In this document: positions 42,049 to 51,271 of the stretch, in pieces | Layout of the letters: each line of letters begins with the position of its first letter | Position numbering within the stretch: position 1 is the stretch's first letter | Origin: Paenibacillus wulumuqiensis | GTDB taxonomy: Bacteria > Bacillota > Bacilli > Paenibacillales > Paenibacillaceae | Reading direction: 5' to 3' | DNA: 64,000 nt | NCBI RefSeq assembly: GCF_000971965.1 | Contig: NZ_KQ040792.1 | Location: 310,001 to 374,000, forward strand | Position numbers and translations under genes: made by a program | Notes under the pieces: model-generated | Told to the model about the DNA's origin: nothing | The model's database searches: none | The model's input: the letters and a program-made list of their open reading frames with translations, nothing else

Positions 42049-43377
42049 TTGAAATTATTTATTCATCGTAAAGACCTGCGTATCCATGATCTCGCCGGTT
42101 TCGATTACCTGCATGAGGCACAGGCCGAGAGCATGCATCTGCTGATTCTGGACCCATTTCTGCTGCGCGGGGGCAGGGAGAAGGAACACAGCGGGCTGAA
42201 TTTCCTGCAGCATGTCCGCCGCCTCGTGAATCTGTATGAACAGCATGGTCAGACACTGCATATCGCCTATGGTGAGCCGGAGCAGGTGCTGGATTATGTA
42301 CTGGAGCAGCAGCAGATCGACGAAGTGGTGGTCCACCGCGACTTTACGCCATATGCGAGAGAGCGTGACCGCAAGCTGCGTCAGGCAGCCACGCAGCGGG
42401 GAGTAGCTTTTACCCTGCTGGTGGATCATATGATGATTCACGTGGAACATTTTGCCGAATTTACGGGAAAAGACGGATATTATAAAATATTTGCCCCTTT
42501 TCACCGGAAATGGCTGGATTTTCTCAGTCAGCACCCGAACCCGGTCTCTTCCACCAGTCTGGGGGAATTGAAGCTGTCCGATCAGAGAATGGATTGGCCG
42601 GAGCGTTTTCGGCCGCCTTTTCAGCTGGAGGGGTATGAACCTGCCGGTGAACCGGAGCCGCTGCTTGCGCATTTTCTGGCAGAGCTGATCGCGGACTACG
42701 GTGAAGAGAGGGATTATTATGCGATCGATCCTTCGAGCGGACTGAACCCGCATGTCGTGCTGGGGGCTGTCTCGGTACGGGAGCTGTACGACCGGGCGTC
42801 ACGGCAGCAGGGGAGCGAAGAATGGATTCGCCAGATCGCTTTTCGGGACTTTTATCTGTATCAGGCGATTTATGATGAGGATTATTTCCGGTATGAGCAC
42901 CGGTATGATCTGTCTGCGCTGGATGATCGTTATTTTGAAGCCTGGTATACAGGGCAGACCGGCATTCCGGTGATCGATGCTTCGATGCGTCAGCTGAACG
43001 AGACGGGGCGGATGCATAACCGTCTGCGTATTCTGTCGGCGATGTTCCTGACCAAAAATCTGCAGTGTCCGTTTACGCTCGGGGAGCAGTATTTCCGCCG
43101 CAAGCTGCTGGATTACGACAATATTATCAACCGGGGCAACTGGATGTGGTGTGCTTCACTGGGCGCCAATTCGGCACCGTACTTCCGGGTCGTGAATCCG
43201 GTCACCCAGTCGGCCAAATACGATCCGGAAGGCGATTATCTCCGTTACTGGCTGCCGAAGCTAAAAGATCTGTCGATCAAGGAGATTCATCAGCCCCGTC
43301 CGGATGCCATCGTGGATCTGAAGCGTTCACGGGCCGCCGCGATTGAGACGTACAAGGGAATTGTTCAGTCTTTGTAA
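42049..43377 (+). CDS. phr: Deoxyribodipyrimidine photolyase
   Basis: 442 residues from a TTG start with GGGAGGAATG. The N-terminal Rossmann-type antenna domain (KLFIHRKDLRIHDLAGFDYL, VHRDFTPYARERDRKLRQAA) is followed by the helical FAD domain. Key motifs include GLNPHVVLGAVSVRELY, IRQIAFRDFYLYQAIYDEDY, TGIPVIDASMRQLNETGRMHNRLR and the ending NRGNWMWCASLGANSAPYFR. The enzyme uses light-driven electron transfer from FADH- to split cyclobutane pyrimidine dimers. The length and motifs are normal for a class I CPD photolyase, and it seems intact. Confidence 0.93.
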   Translation: MKLFIHRKDLRIHDLAGFDYLHEAQAESMHLLILDPFLLRGGREKEHSGLNFLQHVRRLVNLYEQHGQTLHIAYGEPEQVLDYVLEQQQIDEVVVHRDFTPYARERDRKLRQAATQRGVAFTLLVDHMMIHVEHFAEFTGKDGYYKIFAPFHRKWLDFLSQHPNPVSSTSLGELKLSDQRMDWPERFRPPFQLEGYEPAGEPEPLLAHFLAELIADYGEERDYYAIDPSSGLNPHVVLGAVSVRELYDRASRQQGSEEWIRQIAFRDFYLYQAIYDEDYFRYEHRYDLSALDDRYFEAWYTGQTGIPVIDASMRQLNETGRMHNRLRILSAMFLTKNLQCPFTLGEQYFRRKLLDYDNIINRGNWMWCASLGANSAPYFRVVNPVTQSAKYDPEGDYLRYWLPKLKDLSIKEIHQPRPDAIVDLKRSRAAAIETYKGIVQSL

Positions 43378-43410
43378 AAATAAACGTAATTCATATGAAA
43401 TATATGCTAT

Positions 43411-43458
43411 AAAGAGGCGATTTTGTTAACTTCTGGTTAACAATTCGCTTCTTTTTTT
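43411..43458 (+). terminator. Terminator after photolyase
   Basis: The arm AAAGAGGCGA and GTTAAC pairs with GTTAAC and TTCGCTTCTTT, followed by a seven-T tract. The two TTAAC words 11 bp apart mimic a PhoP box but are explained by the stem. Confidence 0.7.
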
Positions 43459-43574
43459 ACATTTCGCAGGGTTTACCGCGTACATTGTGCTGATTATTGA
43501 TTGTTACAATCAACTCGTTGAATACATACGACGGCATTGGATAATGACCGCGAATCATGAGGAGATGATCATTA

Positions 43575-45236
43575 ATGTTAAACAAGATCCGGGAAAACGG
43601 TCTGCGCAAGATGGTGTCCCCTGTAAGTGCAGGCGTACTGACAGCGGCAATGCTGCTGGGCGCACTGCCGGCAGGCACAGGAGAAGCGGCAGCCAAGGAG
43701 CAGCCGGAGATCAAAGCCAAAAATGTGATCATGCTGATCCCCGATGGCATGAGCATGGACGGTACCACGCTGGCACGCTGGTATAATGGCGGCGAAGCGC
43801 TGGCACTGGACGAGATGGCGAGCGGACTGGTACGTACATATTCGGCAGATGCAGCGATTGCGGATTCCGCACCGGCCGGCACTGCCTTTGCAACAGGATA
43901 CAAATCCCATACCGGCTATGTCGGCGTACTGCCGGACCAGAACACCATGCCGGGTCTGCCTGCACTGGCACCGGGTGATGCCAAGAAACCGATCGCGAAT
44001 GTGCTGGAAGCGGCCAAACTGGCCAAAAAATCGACAGGCATTATCGCCACTTCCGAAATTATGCACGCGACACCGGCCGACTTTAGCGCCCACTATCCGG
44101 ACCGCAGCAACTATGATGCACTGAGCGAGCAGCAGGTATATGCAGGCATCGACGTGGTACTCGGCGGCGGCGCGCAGTACTTTACCCCTGCAGGCCGCAA
44201 AGACGGTGAAAACCTGCTGAATGTGATCCATTCCCAGGGGTATGACGTGGTGACCAACACCGCCGAACTGCAAGCTTCCCACTCCGGAAAAGTATGGGGC
44301 ATGTTCGCAGACAAAGCGATGGATTACGATATGGACCGCAACCCGGTCGAACAGCCAAGCCTCGCCGAAATGACGTCCAAAGCGATTGAAGTACTGTCCA
44401 AGGACGAAGACGGATTCTTCCTGATGGTCGAAGGCAGCAAAGTGGACTGGGCAGCACATGCCAACGATCCAATGGGTATTATCAGCGATGTGAATGCATT
44501 TGACGCTGCAGTAGCGGAAGCGCTAAAATTTGCCAAGGAAGACCAGAATACACTCGTCATCGCGACGACAGACCATGGTAACGGCGGTCTGACCATCGGT
44601 GACCGTGAGACGACGAGCACGTACGATGAACTGCCTTTGTCCACCTTTATCGATCCGCTCAAAAAGGCCAAAGTAACCGGTGAAGGCCTGGAGAAAAAGC
44701 TGAACAGCGACCGCAGCAATATCGAGCAGGTGATGAGCGAATTCTTTGGCATTACCGACCTGACAGCTGAAGAAACGGCAGCGATCCGTGCAGCCAAAGC
44801 AGGCGGCATGAACGCTGTCGTCGGCCCGATGATCAGCAAGCGCGCCCATATCGGCTGGACGAGCGGCGGACATACCGGCGGTGACGTCGTATTGTACTCC
44901 TATGCACCAGGCGGCAAGCAGTTGACTGGTCTGGTGGAAAATACGGATATCGCCCGCTATATGGAATCCGCGATGGGACTGGATCTGGCAGCGGTGACGA
45001 ACCGTCTGTTCGTTCCTGCAGAAGAAGGATTTGAAGCTCGCGGCGCTACCGTGACATGGGATAAGAGCGACGAGAAGAATCCGGTCATCGTCGTTACCAA
45101 AGGCACAGACACACTGCGTCTGCCTGTCTACAAAAACACAGCCCAACTGAACGGCGAGACGGTACGCCTGGAAGGCAATGTGATCTTCAATGGGGAAAAA
45201 GCCTTTGTACCGCAGCAGGCAATTGACCTGATGTAA
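43575..45236 (+). CDS. Secreted alkaline phosphatase
   Basis: 553 residues. The signal peptide (about residues 1-40, ending PAGTGEAAAK) precedes the PhoA-type metal site KNVIMLIPDGMS (Asp57) and the catalytic Ser98 in DSAPAGTAFATG. The metal-binding motifs VEGSKVDWAAHANDP, TTDHGNGGL and TSGGHTGGDV are all present. The C-terminal 60 residues (LRLPVYKNTAQLNGETVRLE) look like a small stalk domain, a common add-on in this genus. It hydrolyses phosphomonoesters outside the cell for phosphate supply. The start ATG follows GAGGAGATGATC. PhoP control is expected but no convincing Pho box is visible. Confidence 0.92.
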   Translation: MLNKIRENGLRKMVSPVSAGVLTAAMLLGALPAGTGEAAAKEQPEIKAKNVIMLIPDGMSMDGTTLARWYNGGEALALDEMASGLVRTYSADAAIADSAPAGTAFATGYKSHTGYVGVLPDQNTMPGLPALAPGDAKKPIANVLEAAKLAKKSTGIIATSEIMHATPADFSAHYPDRSNYDALSEQQVYAGIDVVLGGGAQYFTPAGRKDGENLLNVIHSQGYDVVTNTAELQASHSGKVWGMFADKAMDYDMDRNPVEQPSLAEMTSKAIEVLSKDEDGFFLMVEGSKVDWAAHANDPMGIISDVNAFDAAVAEALKFAKEDQNTLVIATTDHGNGGLTIGDRETTSTYDELPLSTFIDPLKKAKVTGEGLEKKLNSDRSNIEQVMSEFFGITDLTAEETAAIRAAKAGGMNAVVGPMISKRAHIGWTSGGHTGGDVVLYSYAPGGKQLTGLVENTDIARYMESAMGLDLAAVTNRLFVPAEEGFEARGATVTWDKSDEKNPVIVVTKGTDTLRLPVYKNTAQLNGETVRLEGNVIFNGEKAFVPQQAIDLM

Positions 45237-45283
45237 TAAGCTGGATAGTTGTTAGAACGATGTGAGATGGGATTGTTTTACAG

Positions 45284-45327
45284 GCTGTTCTCCGCTAGGG
45301 TATGCTTAGCGGAGAACAGCTTATTTT
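45284..45327 (+). terminator. Terminator after the alkaline phosphatase gene
   Basis: A 14-bp perfect stem, GCTGTTCTCCGCTA and TAGCGGAGAACAGC, is followed by TTATTTTT. Confidence 0.85.
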
Positions 45328-45348
45328 TGTGGAAAGGAAGTAGAAAAG

Positions 45349-46458
45349 ATGGAGGTAGAAGATATACTGCGGATTAAAGGGATGGTGGCACAATTAAGTG
45401 CTTCGGAGCGGGATTATTATCTGCACCAGTTTCTCGCCCAGACGAACCGCCTGCAAACGGCTGATGGAGAGGTACCTGCAGCAGATCTGCTTAACGGTTA
45501 TGTGAACCTCTATGAAAATCTGCTGCATCGTACTGAAAGGCGTCAGCTCCGGCAGATCCATCCGGCTTGCACGCATATTCATATGGTCTTCGGCGATTCC
45601 CAGGGAGGCATTATGCAAATGGTACTGGAATCGACCGGTGTATCGGAATGGCAGAAAATAATCGTTCTGCCTGAGAACTATGCGATAGGTCCGCTTGATC
45701 TGGATACGGAAGAAGGCAGAGCGTTACGTAGTACCTGGTTGGAAAACAATATCGCAGAGCACCGGGATTATTACAGCGAGCAATCCGATCTGGAGCAGGA
45801 ATACAGCAGGCTGCTGGATCAGATCGGCAGTATTCCACCGCAGTCCCAAATAATTATCTGGGCAGACGACAATGAGGTGGAGGAGATAGGCCTTCGCCAT
45901 GCCGTCTCCTTATTACAGAAATTGCCCAATCCGATAGTTCTATGCAATCCGTGCGCGCTCGCTGAGGAAAAGTATGCTCTGGATCATCCGGGAGCCCAAT
46001 GTGAATACCGTTATTCGGGTGAACTGGGATTACAACAAATGGAATATGCACTGCAGCATAGGAATGAATCTGCCGTACTCAGCAGTCAATATAAGCAGCA
46101 GCTGGCAGCAGAGTGGAGAGAACTTTCCAGCCAGCAGAGCGTACTGCGTATTCTGGACGAGGGACAGATCCGGCAGGTGGCGCCTGACTATTTCGATCAG
46201 GACATCCTCCAGCGGCTGGATACAGTGAGCAATCATTCTGAAGATGGGCAATACGAATTTTGCCGGGCAGCACGTGTGATTGGTGAGGTGTATGGATGCT
46301 CAGATCGTTTTATCGGGGATGCGTATTATGAATATCGTCTCCGGGAAATGATTTACAGCGGCGTATTGGAAGTGCAGGGAATACCTGCGGGGATGCGATA
46401 TTACAGTGTCCGACGCAAGGTGCAGAGCAGCTGGATGGATAGGTTTGTATTTGAATAA
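45349..46458 (+). CDS. DUF1835/DUF3658 protein (long paralogue)
   Basis: 369 residues. The central domain CTHIHMVFGDSQGGIMQMVL, then IIVLPENYAIGPLDLDTEEG and IIIWADDNEVEEIGLRHAVS matches DUF1835. The C-terminal GDAYYEYRLREMIYSGVLEVQGIP is DUF3658. About 75 N-terminal residues (MEVEDILRIKGMVAQLSASE) are extra compared with the shorter paralogue at 48851. The function is unknown. The two genes share motifs over their whole common length and flank a DUF1858-DUF438 pair and a cupin, so they probably arose by local duplication. The ATG follows GGAAAGGAAG. Confidence 0.8.
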   Translation: MEVEDILRIKGMVAQLSASERDYYLHQFLAQTNRLQTADGEVPAADLLNGYVNLYENLLHRTERRQLRQIHPACTHIHMVFGDSQGGIMQMVLESTGVSEWQKIIVLPENYAIGPLDLDTEEGRALRSTWLENNIAEHRDYYSEQSDLEQEYSRLLDQIGSIPPQSQIIIWADDNEVEEIGLRHAVSLLQKLPNPIVLCNPCALAEEKYALDHPGAQCEYRYSGELGLQQMEYALQHRNESAVLSSQYKQQLAAEWRELSSQQSVLRILDEGQIRQVAPDYFDQDILQRLDTVSNHSEDGQYEFCRAARVIGEVYGCSDRFIGDAYYEYRLREMIYSGVLEVQGIPAGMRYYSVRRKVQSSWMDRFVFE

Positions 46459-46542
46459 GTGAATGAAAAGAAGTGATTTCAATTTAAAATATGCAGCCTG
46501 CATTATATGTAAACACTAGCTAGATTACTGTACTTCTACATA

Positions 46543-46604
46543 GCAAACGGCTTGGACCCCAGCCTTTTCCAAATGAATGGAAAGCTTTGGTTCAAGCCGT
46601 TTGT
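46543..46604. terminator. Bidirectional terminator between DUF1835 and cupin genes
   Basis: CAAACGGCTTGGACC and GGTTCAAGCCGTTTG pair, with an inner TTTCC/GGAAA stem. It separates convergent genes. Confidence 0.75.
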
Positions 46605-46630
46605 TTGCCTATATATGGATGAACTACCGA

Positions 46631-46975
46631 TTACCCCAGATCCTGTGCATACCCCGGATCAGGAATATTCACCAGCGTAACATACAGGCTCGACCGATCA
46701 TGATCCCCGCTGCGATACGACATCAGTTCCTTGCCCTGTACATGCACTACATCCCCTGCGGCTACCGGAGTCTCGGTTCCATCACAATCGATCATCCCTG
46801 TTCCTTCGCTCACCAGAATATACACATCGGCTCCGGGGTGGCGGTGGGCAGGCAGCTGCTGGCCGGGTTCAAAGTTCAGTGTAAACACGGTGCTTTCCGG
46901 CTGCTTGAATATAATGCGCTTGGTGAAGCGCTCATTCTCGTACGGTTGAAATTGGCTTAATGATGTATGTTCCAT
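46631..46975 (-). CDS. Small cupin-domain protein
   Basis: 114 residues with one double-stranded beta-helix domain. Cupin motif 1 is PAHRHPGADVYILVSEGTG (metal-binding His pair), and motif 2 is AGDVVHVQGKELMSY. The small size implies a single-domain metal protein acting as a sugar isomerase-like enzyme, dioxygenase or sensor; nothing more specific can be said. It is divergent from the DUF1858 gene; the region between them (46976-47182) holds an Fnr-like box, so they may share regulation. No strong ribosome binding site is seen (ATAGATGAATT). Confidence 0.8.
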   Translation of the reverse strand: MEHTSLSQFQPYENERFTKRIIFKQPESTVFTLNFEPGQQLPAHRHPGADVYILVSEGTGMIDCDGTETPVAAGDVVHVQGKELMSYRSGDHDRSSLYVTLVNIPDPGYAQDLG

Positions 46976-47080
46976 AATTCATCTATCCCTTCATTAACCT
47001 CATTATGATTACAGCATAGGCAGGCAGCACACCTCATACAGGCGGCTATAGTTTCATTATAAAATGTCTGCTGCTGCAGG

Positions 47081-47098
47081 TAGTGATTACAATCACTA
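47081..47098. promoter_or_regulatory. Fnr/Crp-like palindromic box
   Basis: TAGTGATTACAATCACTA is a perfect 18-bp palindrome of the form GTGA-N6-TCAC, as in the Bacillus Fnr consensus TGTGAnnnnnnTCACA. It lies 85 bp upstream of the DUF1858 start, midway between divergent genes. Anaerobic or nitric-oxide-linked control of the DUF1858-DUF438 pair would fit. Confidence 0.6.
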
Positions 47099-47182
47099 AG
47101 TCGGTTTTCCCGGCATGCTATCGTACAGTTATAAGCATATTACGCTTCAAAACGCATATGTTCTAACGAAAGGGACAGCATA

Positions 47183-47446
47183 ATGAGCAAAGTGATTGCC
47201 ATGAATCTTCCCGTTGCTGAACTGGCCGCCAGAGACCCGCATATTATTACGATTATGCAGGAAATTGGCTTTACCGATATTACACGTCCCGGCATGCTGC
47301 AGACCGCCGGACGCTTTATGACACTGGAAAAAGGTGCCGCTCTGAGACGGATCCATCCCGAACAGATCCGCCAGGCATTTGCACAGCATGGATATACCGT
47401 ACTCATGACCACCAGGGAGGAAATGAACAATGAGCGAGCTGATTAA
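47183..47446 (+). CDS. DUF1858 domain protein
   Basis: 87 residues: MSKVIAMNLPVAELAARDPH, then IITIMQEIGFTDITRPGMLQ and RFMTLEKGAALRRIHPEQIR. This is the DUF1858 (ScdA_N-like) fold, normally encoded beside DUF438 or hybrid-cluster and iron-sulfur repair proteins. Its end overlaps the next gene by 17 bp. The start codon has weak spacing to AAAGGGACAGC. Acting with the hemerythrin-type neighbour, it may take part in nitric oxide or iron-sulfur cluster stress responses; this is inference from the family. Confidence 0.8.
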   Translation: MSKVIAMNLPVAELAARDPHIITIMQEIGFTDITRPGMLQTAGRFMTLEKGAALRRIHPEQIRQAFAQHGYTVLMTTREEMNNERAD

Positions 47447-48785
47447 CAACCGTGAAGCAAGAGGACCCTATACAGGTGAACAGCCTGATTCCCATACCGT
47501 AAATGCGCAGCGTCAGGATATACTCAAGCAGCTGATCAAGGAACTGCATGACGGTCAAAGTGTAAATGATGTCAAAGAACGTTTCCGCGAGGCAGTCGGC
47601 CATATCTCTGTCGCCGAGATCTCCCGGTTGGAGCAGGCGCTGATGGAAGAGGAAGGCATTCCGGTCAGCGAAGTCCAGCGGCTGTGCAGTGTACACGCCG
47701 AGATGTTCAAAGGCTCTATCGACGATATTCACCGCCCGGCAGCGGGTGCACCGGAAGAGCAGCCGGGACACCCGGTGCATACTTTTAAAATGGAGAACCG
47801 GGCGATTGAACGGCTGGTACAGTTTACCCTGTCCCTGCATATGGATCGCTTCCGCCGGGAGCAAAGTGAGTCCCACCGCATCCAGCTGCTGGAGGATATG
47901 AACCTGCTGTATGACGTGGACAAGCACTACAGCCGCAAGGAAAATCTGCTGTTTCCGTTTCTGGAGAAGTACGGGATTCACGGACCGACTCAGGTAATGT
48001 GGGGCGTAGATGACGGCATCCGGCTGGGGCTCAAAGAGATCAAGGGACTGCTGACCGGCTATGCGGCGGTGGATCAGATGGAGCCGGTCTCTGCCGAGGA
48101 TCTGCTCGGTCTGATGGAGCGGGTGCTGCAGGAAGTGACCGATATGATCTTCAAGGAAGAGCATATTCTGCTGCCGATGGCGCTGGAGACGCTGACCGAA
48201 GATGAATGGCTGCAGATCGCCCGGGAAAGTGCCGAGATCGGTTACTGTCTCGTCCCTCCCGAGCAGGAGTGGATTCCAGAGCGTGCACCCGAGCCGACAT
48301 TACAGCAGAATGCAGACGGAGCCTCTACGGAAGCAGGTGCCCAGCCGGGTGGAGCAGAGGGGAATCTATCGCCGCTGCAGGATGGTCTGGTTCGTATGGG
48401 CACCGGGATACTGTCCATTCATCAGCTGGAGACGATGCTCAATCATCTGCCGGTCGATCTGACCTTTATCGATGAGAATGATGTGGTACGCTACTTTTCC
48501 CATGGTAAGGAGCGGATCTTCGCCCGCACCAAAGCCGTGATCGGACGGACCGTGCAGAACTGCCATCCGCCGCAAAGTGTACATGTGGTGAATGAGCTGC
48601 TGGCTGACTTCAAGGCAGGCCGCAAGGATGCCGAGGATTTCTGGATTCCGCTCAAGGACAAGTTTGTCTATATCCGCTACTTTGCTGTTCGTGATGCGGA
48701 AGGCACGTATATGGGCACGCTGGAATTTACACAGAATATCAAGCCGATCCAGGAACTGAGCGGTCAGAAGCGCATTTTGTCCTGA
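47430..48785 (+). CDS. DUF438 protein with hemerythrin-like and PAS domains
   Basis: 451 residues. The N-terminal DUF438 region (DILKQLIKELHDGQSVNDVK, FREAVGHISVAEISRLEQAL) is followed by a hemerythrin-like helical domain with H-x-x-x-E/D ligands (LLYDVDKHYSRKENLLFPFLE, FKEEHILLPMALETL). A Pro/Gly/Glu-rich linker (about residues 290-315) leads to a PAS domain (LPVDLTFIDENDVVRYFSHG, GRTVQNCHPPQSVHVVNELL, IRYFAVRDAEGTYMGTLEF). Such proteins are thought to bind O2 or NO at a di-iron centre. AGGGAGG lies upstream of the ATG. It overlaps the DUF1858 gene, so they are translated together. Confidence 0.87.
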   Translation: MSELINNREARGPYTGEQPDSHTVNAQRQDILKQLIKELHDGQSVNDVKERFREAVGHISVAEISRLEQALMEEEGIPVSEVQRLCSVHAEMFKGSIDDIHRPAAGAPEEQPGHPVHTFKMENRAIERLVQFTLSLHMDRFRREQSESHRIQLLEDMNLLYDVDKHYSRKENLLFPFLEKYGIHGPTQVMWGVDDGIRLGLKEIKGLLTGYAAVDQMEPVSAEDLLGLMERVLQEVTDMIFKEEHILLPMALETLTEDEWLQIARESAEIGYCLVPPEQEWIPERAPEPTLQQNADGASTEAGAQPGGAEGNLSPLQDGLVRMGTGILSIHQLETMLNHLPVDLTFIDENDVVRYFSHGKERIFARTKAVIGRTVQNCHPPQSVHVVNELLADFKAGRKDAEDFWIPLKDKFVYIRYFAVRDAEGTYMGTLEFTQNIKPIQELSGQKRILS

Positions 48786-48850
48786 TGGGATGCAGCCTGT
48801 TACAATGGAAATAAATACGCGCTGTACAGCGCATCAGGAGGCGATTCCAT

Positions 48851-49750
48851 TTGAACAGGCAGGAAACATGGAGACCGGATGATCACTGCACTCATGTCCA
48901 TATCGTTTGCGGCACTTCCATAGCCGGCAGTATGAAGGTCGCGCTGGCCAAAGAAGACCCATCGGGCTCCCACAAGCTGATTGTACTGACCGAGAATTAT
49001 GCGATTGGACCGGTGCAGCATCTGGATTCGGCAGCGGGAAGGGCTGCGCGAAGTGAATGGTTCAGGAACCATATCGCCGGCTGCGCGAATGAAAGGGAGC
49101 CGGCCGAGGAGCAGTACACCGAGCTGCTGGACGATATAGCCCGGATTCCGGAGCAGGCCCGTATTATCATCTGGGCCGATGATAATGCCTGTGAGCAAAT
49201 GGGGCTGCGGCATGCCCTTTATCTGCTGCGCAGCCTGCCTCAACAAATAGCGGTATATAATCCATGTGCTATCTGCGAGCAGCTGTACAACAGTGAGGAT
49301 GCCGCCCAGCATTATCATCATTCCGGCGAGATTCCTTCCGCCAAGCTGCAGCAGGTACTGCAAATGACCGGGAACGATACACATTATCTCGATGCCGGGC
49401 AGCGTGGGCAGCTATCTGCTGAATGGCAGACACTTACGCAGCAGAACGGTGTCTTGCGCATATGGAACAACCACCAGGTGCAGGAAGTTCCGGTGGATTA
49501 CCATGATGCCTATTTGCTGGACAAGCTGGATAAACTTCGGCCGCCGACTTCCGGCAATAACGATTTCCTTATTGCTGCCCGGCTGATTGCTGAGGCGATG
49601 GCCTATAATGAACAGTTTACAGGTGATGCCTTTTGGGAATATCGTCTTCGGGAACTGGTCTACAACGGCGTGCTTGAAATAAAAGGTGTGCCTGGTGGAC
49701 CGGTGGGCTACAGCATCCGCCGCAACCGGGAACTGCCCATAGACGCATAA
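48851..49750 (+). CDS. DUF1835/DUF3658 protein (short paralogue)
   Basis: 299 residues from a TTG with AGGAGGCGATTCC. It shares CTHVHIVCGTSIAGSMKVAL, LIVLTENYAIGPVQHLDSAA, RIIIWADDNACEQMGLRHAL and GDAFWEYRLRELVYNGVLEI with the product of 45349 but lacks the N-terminal 75 residues. Both carry the NPCA motif after the helix bundle (IAVYNPCAICE / IVLCNPCALAE). The function is unknown. It directly follows the DUF438 gene on the same strand and may be transcribed with it. Confidence 0.8.
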   Translation: MNRQETWRPDDHCTHVHIVCGTSIAGSMKVALAKEDPSGSHKLIVLTENYAIGPVQHLDSAAGRAARSEWFRNHIAGCANEREPAEEQYTELLDDIARIPEQARIIIWADDNACEQMGLRHALYLLRSLPQQIAVYNPCAICEQLYNSEDAAQHYHHSGEIPSAKLQQVLQMTGNDTHYLDAGQRGQLSAEWQTLTQQNGVLRIWNNHQVQEVPVDYHDAYLLDKLDKLRPPTSGNNDFLIAARLIAEAMAYNEQFTGDAFWEYRLRELVYNGVLEIKGVPGGPVGYSIRRNRELPIDA

Positions 49751-50001
49751 AAGAACAAATAGCAGTAATAAACAAATAACACGTAATAAAGTAATTGTTG
49801 ATCAATTGAAGTATATACTTATTTAAGCTATTCTGGATAAAATTATCCACAGCCTATCCCCAGGCATTCGGTCAAGTTATGCGGATGCATAAGCCCGCGA
49901 GAATAAATGAATATTCATGCAAGGATGAATAATTATACATAAATGAATAATATTGTGTATGTATAAGCGAATAATCCTTGCAGCAGTACAGAATACAGCA
50001 A

Positions 50002-50033
50002 AAACAGCCGATCTCCCAAAGGATCGGCTGTTT
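50002..50033 (-). terminator. Terminator of the DUF72 gene
   Basis: AAACAGCCGATC and GATCGGCTGTTT pair, with TTTTTG on the minus strand. The rest of the gap 49751-50123 is AT-rich, with four TGAATA words at 49904-49976 (for example TGAATAATTATACA) and no gene. Confidence 0.75.
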
Positions 50034-50123
50034 GATGTGCCTGGATAATCTGTAATCCAATTATACTTGCAACGAATGAACCCTTTATCCACTGTCTGCC
50101 AGACAGTGACGCAGATTCCTCGC

Positions 50124-50972
50124 TCAGCTGCTGCTGCTGATATTATGCTTCTCCGACAAGGCTTCCTTTTCCGCCAGCATCCGGATCAGCTCCTGGGCAT
50201 TAGGTGTGGCATCGCCTGCCGAGTTGTTGTTGAACACGATGTAGATATGATCCGTCTGTTCCTGCAGCTGCAGCAGGCGGTCACGCCACTCGGTCAGTTC
50301 CTCGGTATTGTAGTTGTACAAGTACCGCAGCTTGCGCCAGTCCGGGTGGCTGCTCTTGTGCCAGCCATCCACATTGCGGCCGTGCATGCGCACATAGGTC
50401 GCCTGCCGGGATGTGGCAGCCGTAATGATCGGGATTGAGCCCATTCCGGCCTGCGGCTCATCCACAATCGTATGAATCCAGCCTTCCTTACGCATGAATT
50501 CCAGCGTACGCTCACGGAACTCCGGCATGTACCATGTCTGGTTGCGGAACTCCAGCGCACATGGGACGTCTTTCATCAGTTCACGCGTCTCGCGCAGTGT
50601 CTCCACATTGTCCCGGTTGCAGTCAAACCATGGCGGATACTGGAACAGTGCCATCCTCAGCTTGCCCGCATCAATCGCCGGTTTGAGCGATACATGGAAC
50701 GCCTCGAACATCTCTTCCTTGGTATCAAAGTAGTTCTTTTTGCCGCGCAGATGCCCGGTCATGCCCTGATACGCCTTGAAAATAAAGCCAAAATGCTCCG
50801 GTGTCTGTTCGACCCATTTGGTCACATTTTTGACCGGTTGTACCGCATAAAAGGAACTATCGATCTCCACAATCGGGAAATGCTGGCTATAGGCAGGCAG
50901 CCGCTCGGGCGCTTTTATTTTTCCATATAGTTCGGGATGATCCCCGAACCCAGTTAATCCGACTTCAATCAT
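50124..50972 (-). CDS. DUF72 (YecE-like) protein
   Basis: 282 residues: MIEVGLTGFGDHPELYGKIK, VEIDSSFYAVQPVKNVTKWV, ALEFRNQTWYMPEFRERTLE and YVRMHGRNVDGW followed by IYIVFNNNSAGDATPNAQEL. This TIM-barrel family of unknown function is widespread, sometimes near DNA repair genes. The active-site-like residues D/E in ALEFRN and the R-M-H-G motif are present. The ATG follows AAAGGAGGCGAACC. The final residues are a Ser-rich tail. It is a single gene. Confidence 0.85.
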   Translation of the reverse strand: MIEVGLTGFGDHPELYGKIKAPERLPAYSQHFPIVEIDSSFYAVQPVKNVTKWVEQTPEHFGFIFKAYQGMTGHLRGKKNYFDTKEEMFEAFHVSLKPAIDAGKLRMALFQYPPWFDCNRDNVETLRETRELMKDVPCALEFRNQTWYMPEFRERTLEFMRKEGWIHTIVDEPQAGMGSIPIITAATSRQATYVRMHGRNVDGWHKSSHPDWRKLRYLYNYNTEELTEWRDRLLQLQEQTDHIYIVFNNNSAGDATPNAQELIRMLAEKEALSEKHNISSSS

Positions 50973-51271
50973 GGCGGTTCGCCTCCTTTGCTGCTGGAGC
51001 AGGTTGATCCGGCGCGCGGATCTTCATTCAATACAGCTTATTAAACGAATGCTTACAGCGCCTAAACAGATACAGGGCTATATATGCGCCAAGCCCCTGA
51101 CAGCAAGGGATTCGATCCATTTTCATATTAAAATTAAAATAGATTTTCTTTCGGTAAAGCATCGTTTACACTTAGATCATCATAATAGTCTTACCTGTCC
51201 GGCATCAGACGAAGCGGCGCACCGGTATTTATGAAATGATGGATTATATTAGAGAAACAGGGGATGAATAA

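Noticed and set aside
43426-43442. Two TTAAC words spaced by 11 bp upstream of the alkaline phosphatase gene, resembling a PhoP box
   Set aside because: They are the two arms of the photolyase terminator stem, which continues outward and ends in a T tract. A Pho box cannot be supported from these words alone.
49904-49976. ArgR/AhrC-like boxes (TGAATAATTATACA and neighbours)
   Set aside because: They lie between the ends of two convergent genes, with no promoter or arginine gene nearby. Probably AT-rich repeats only.
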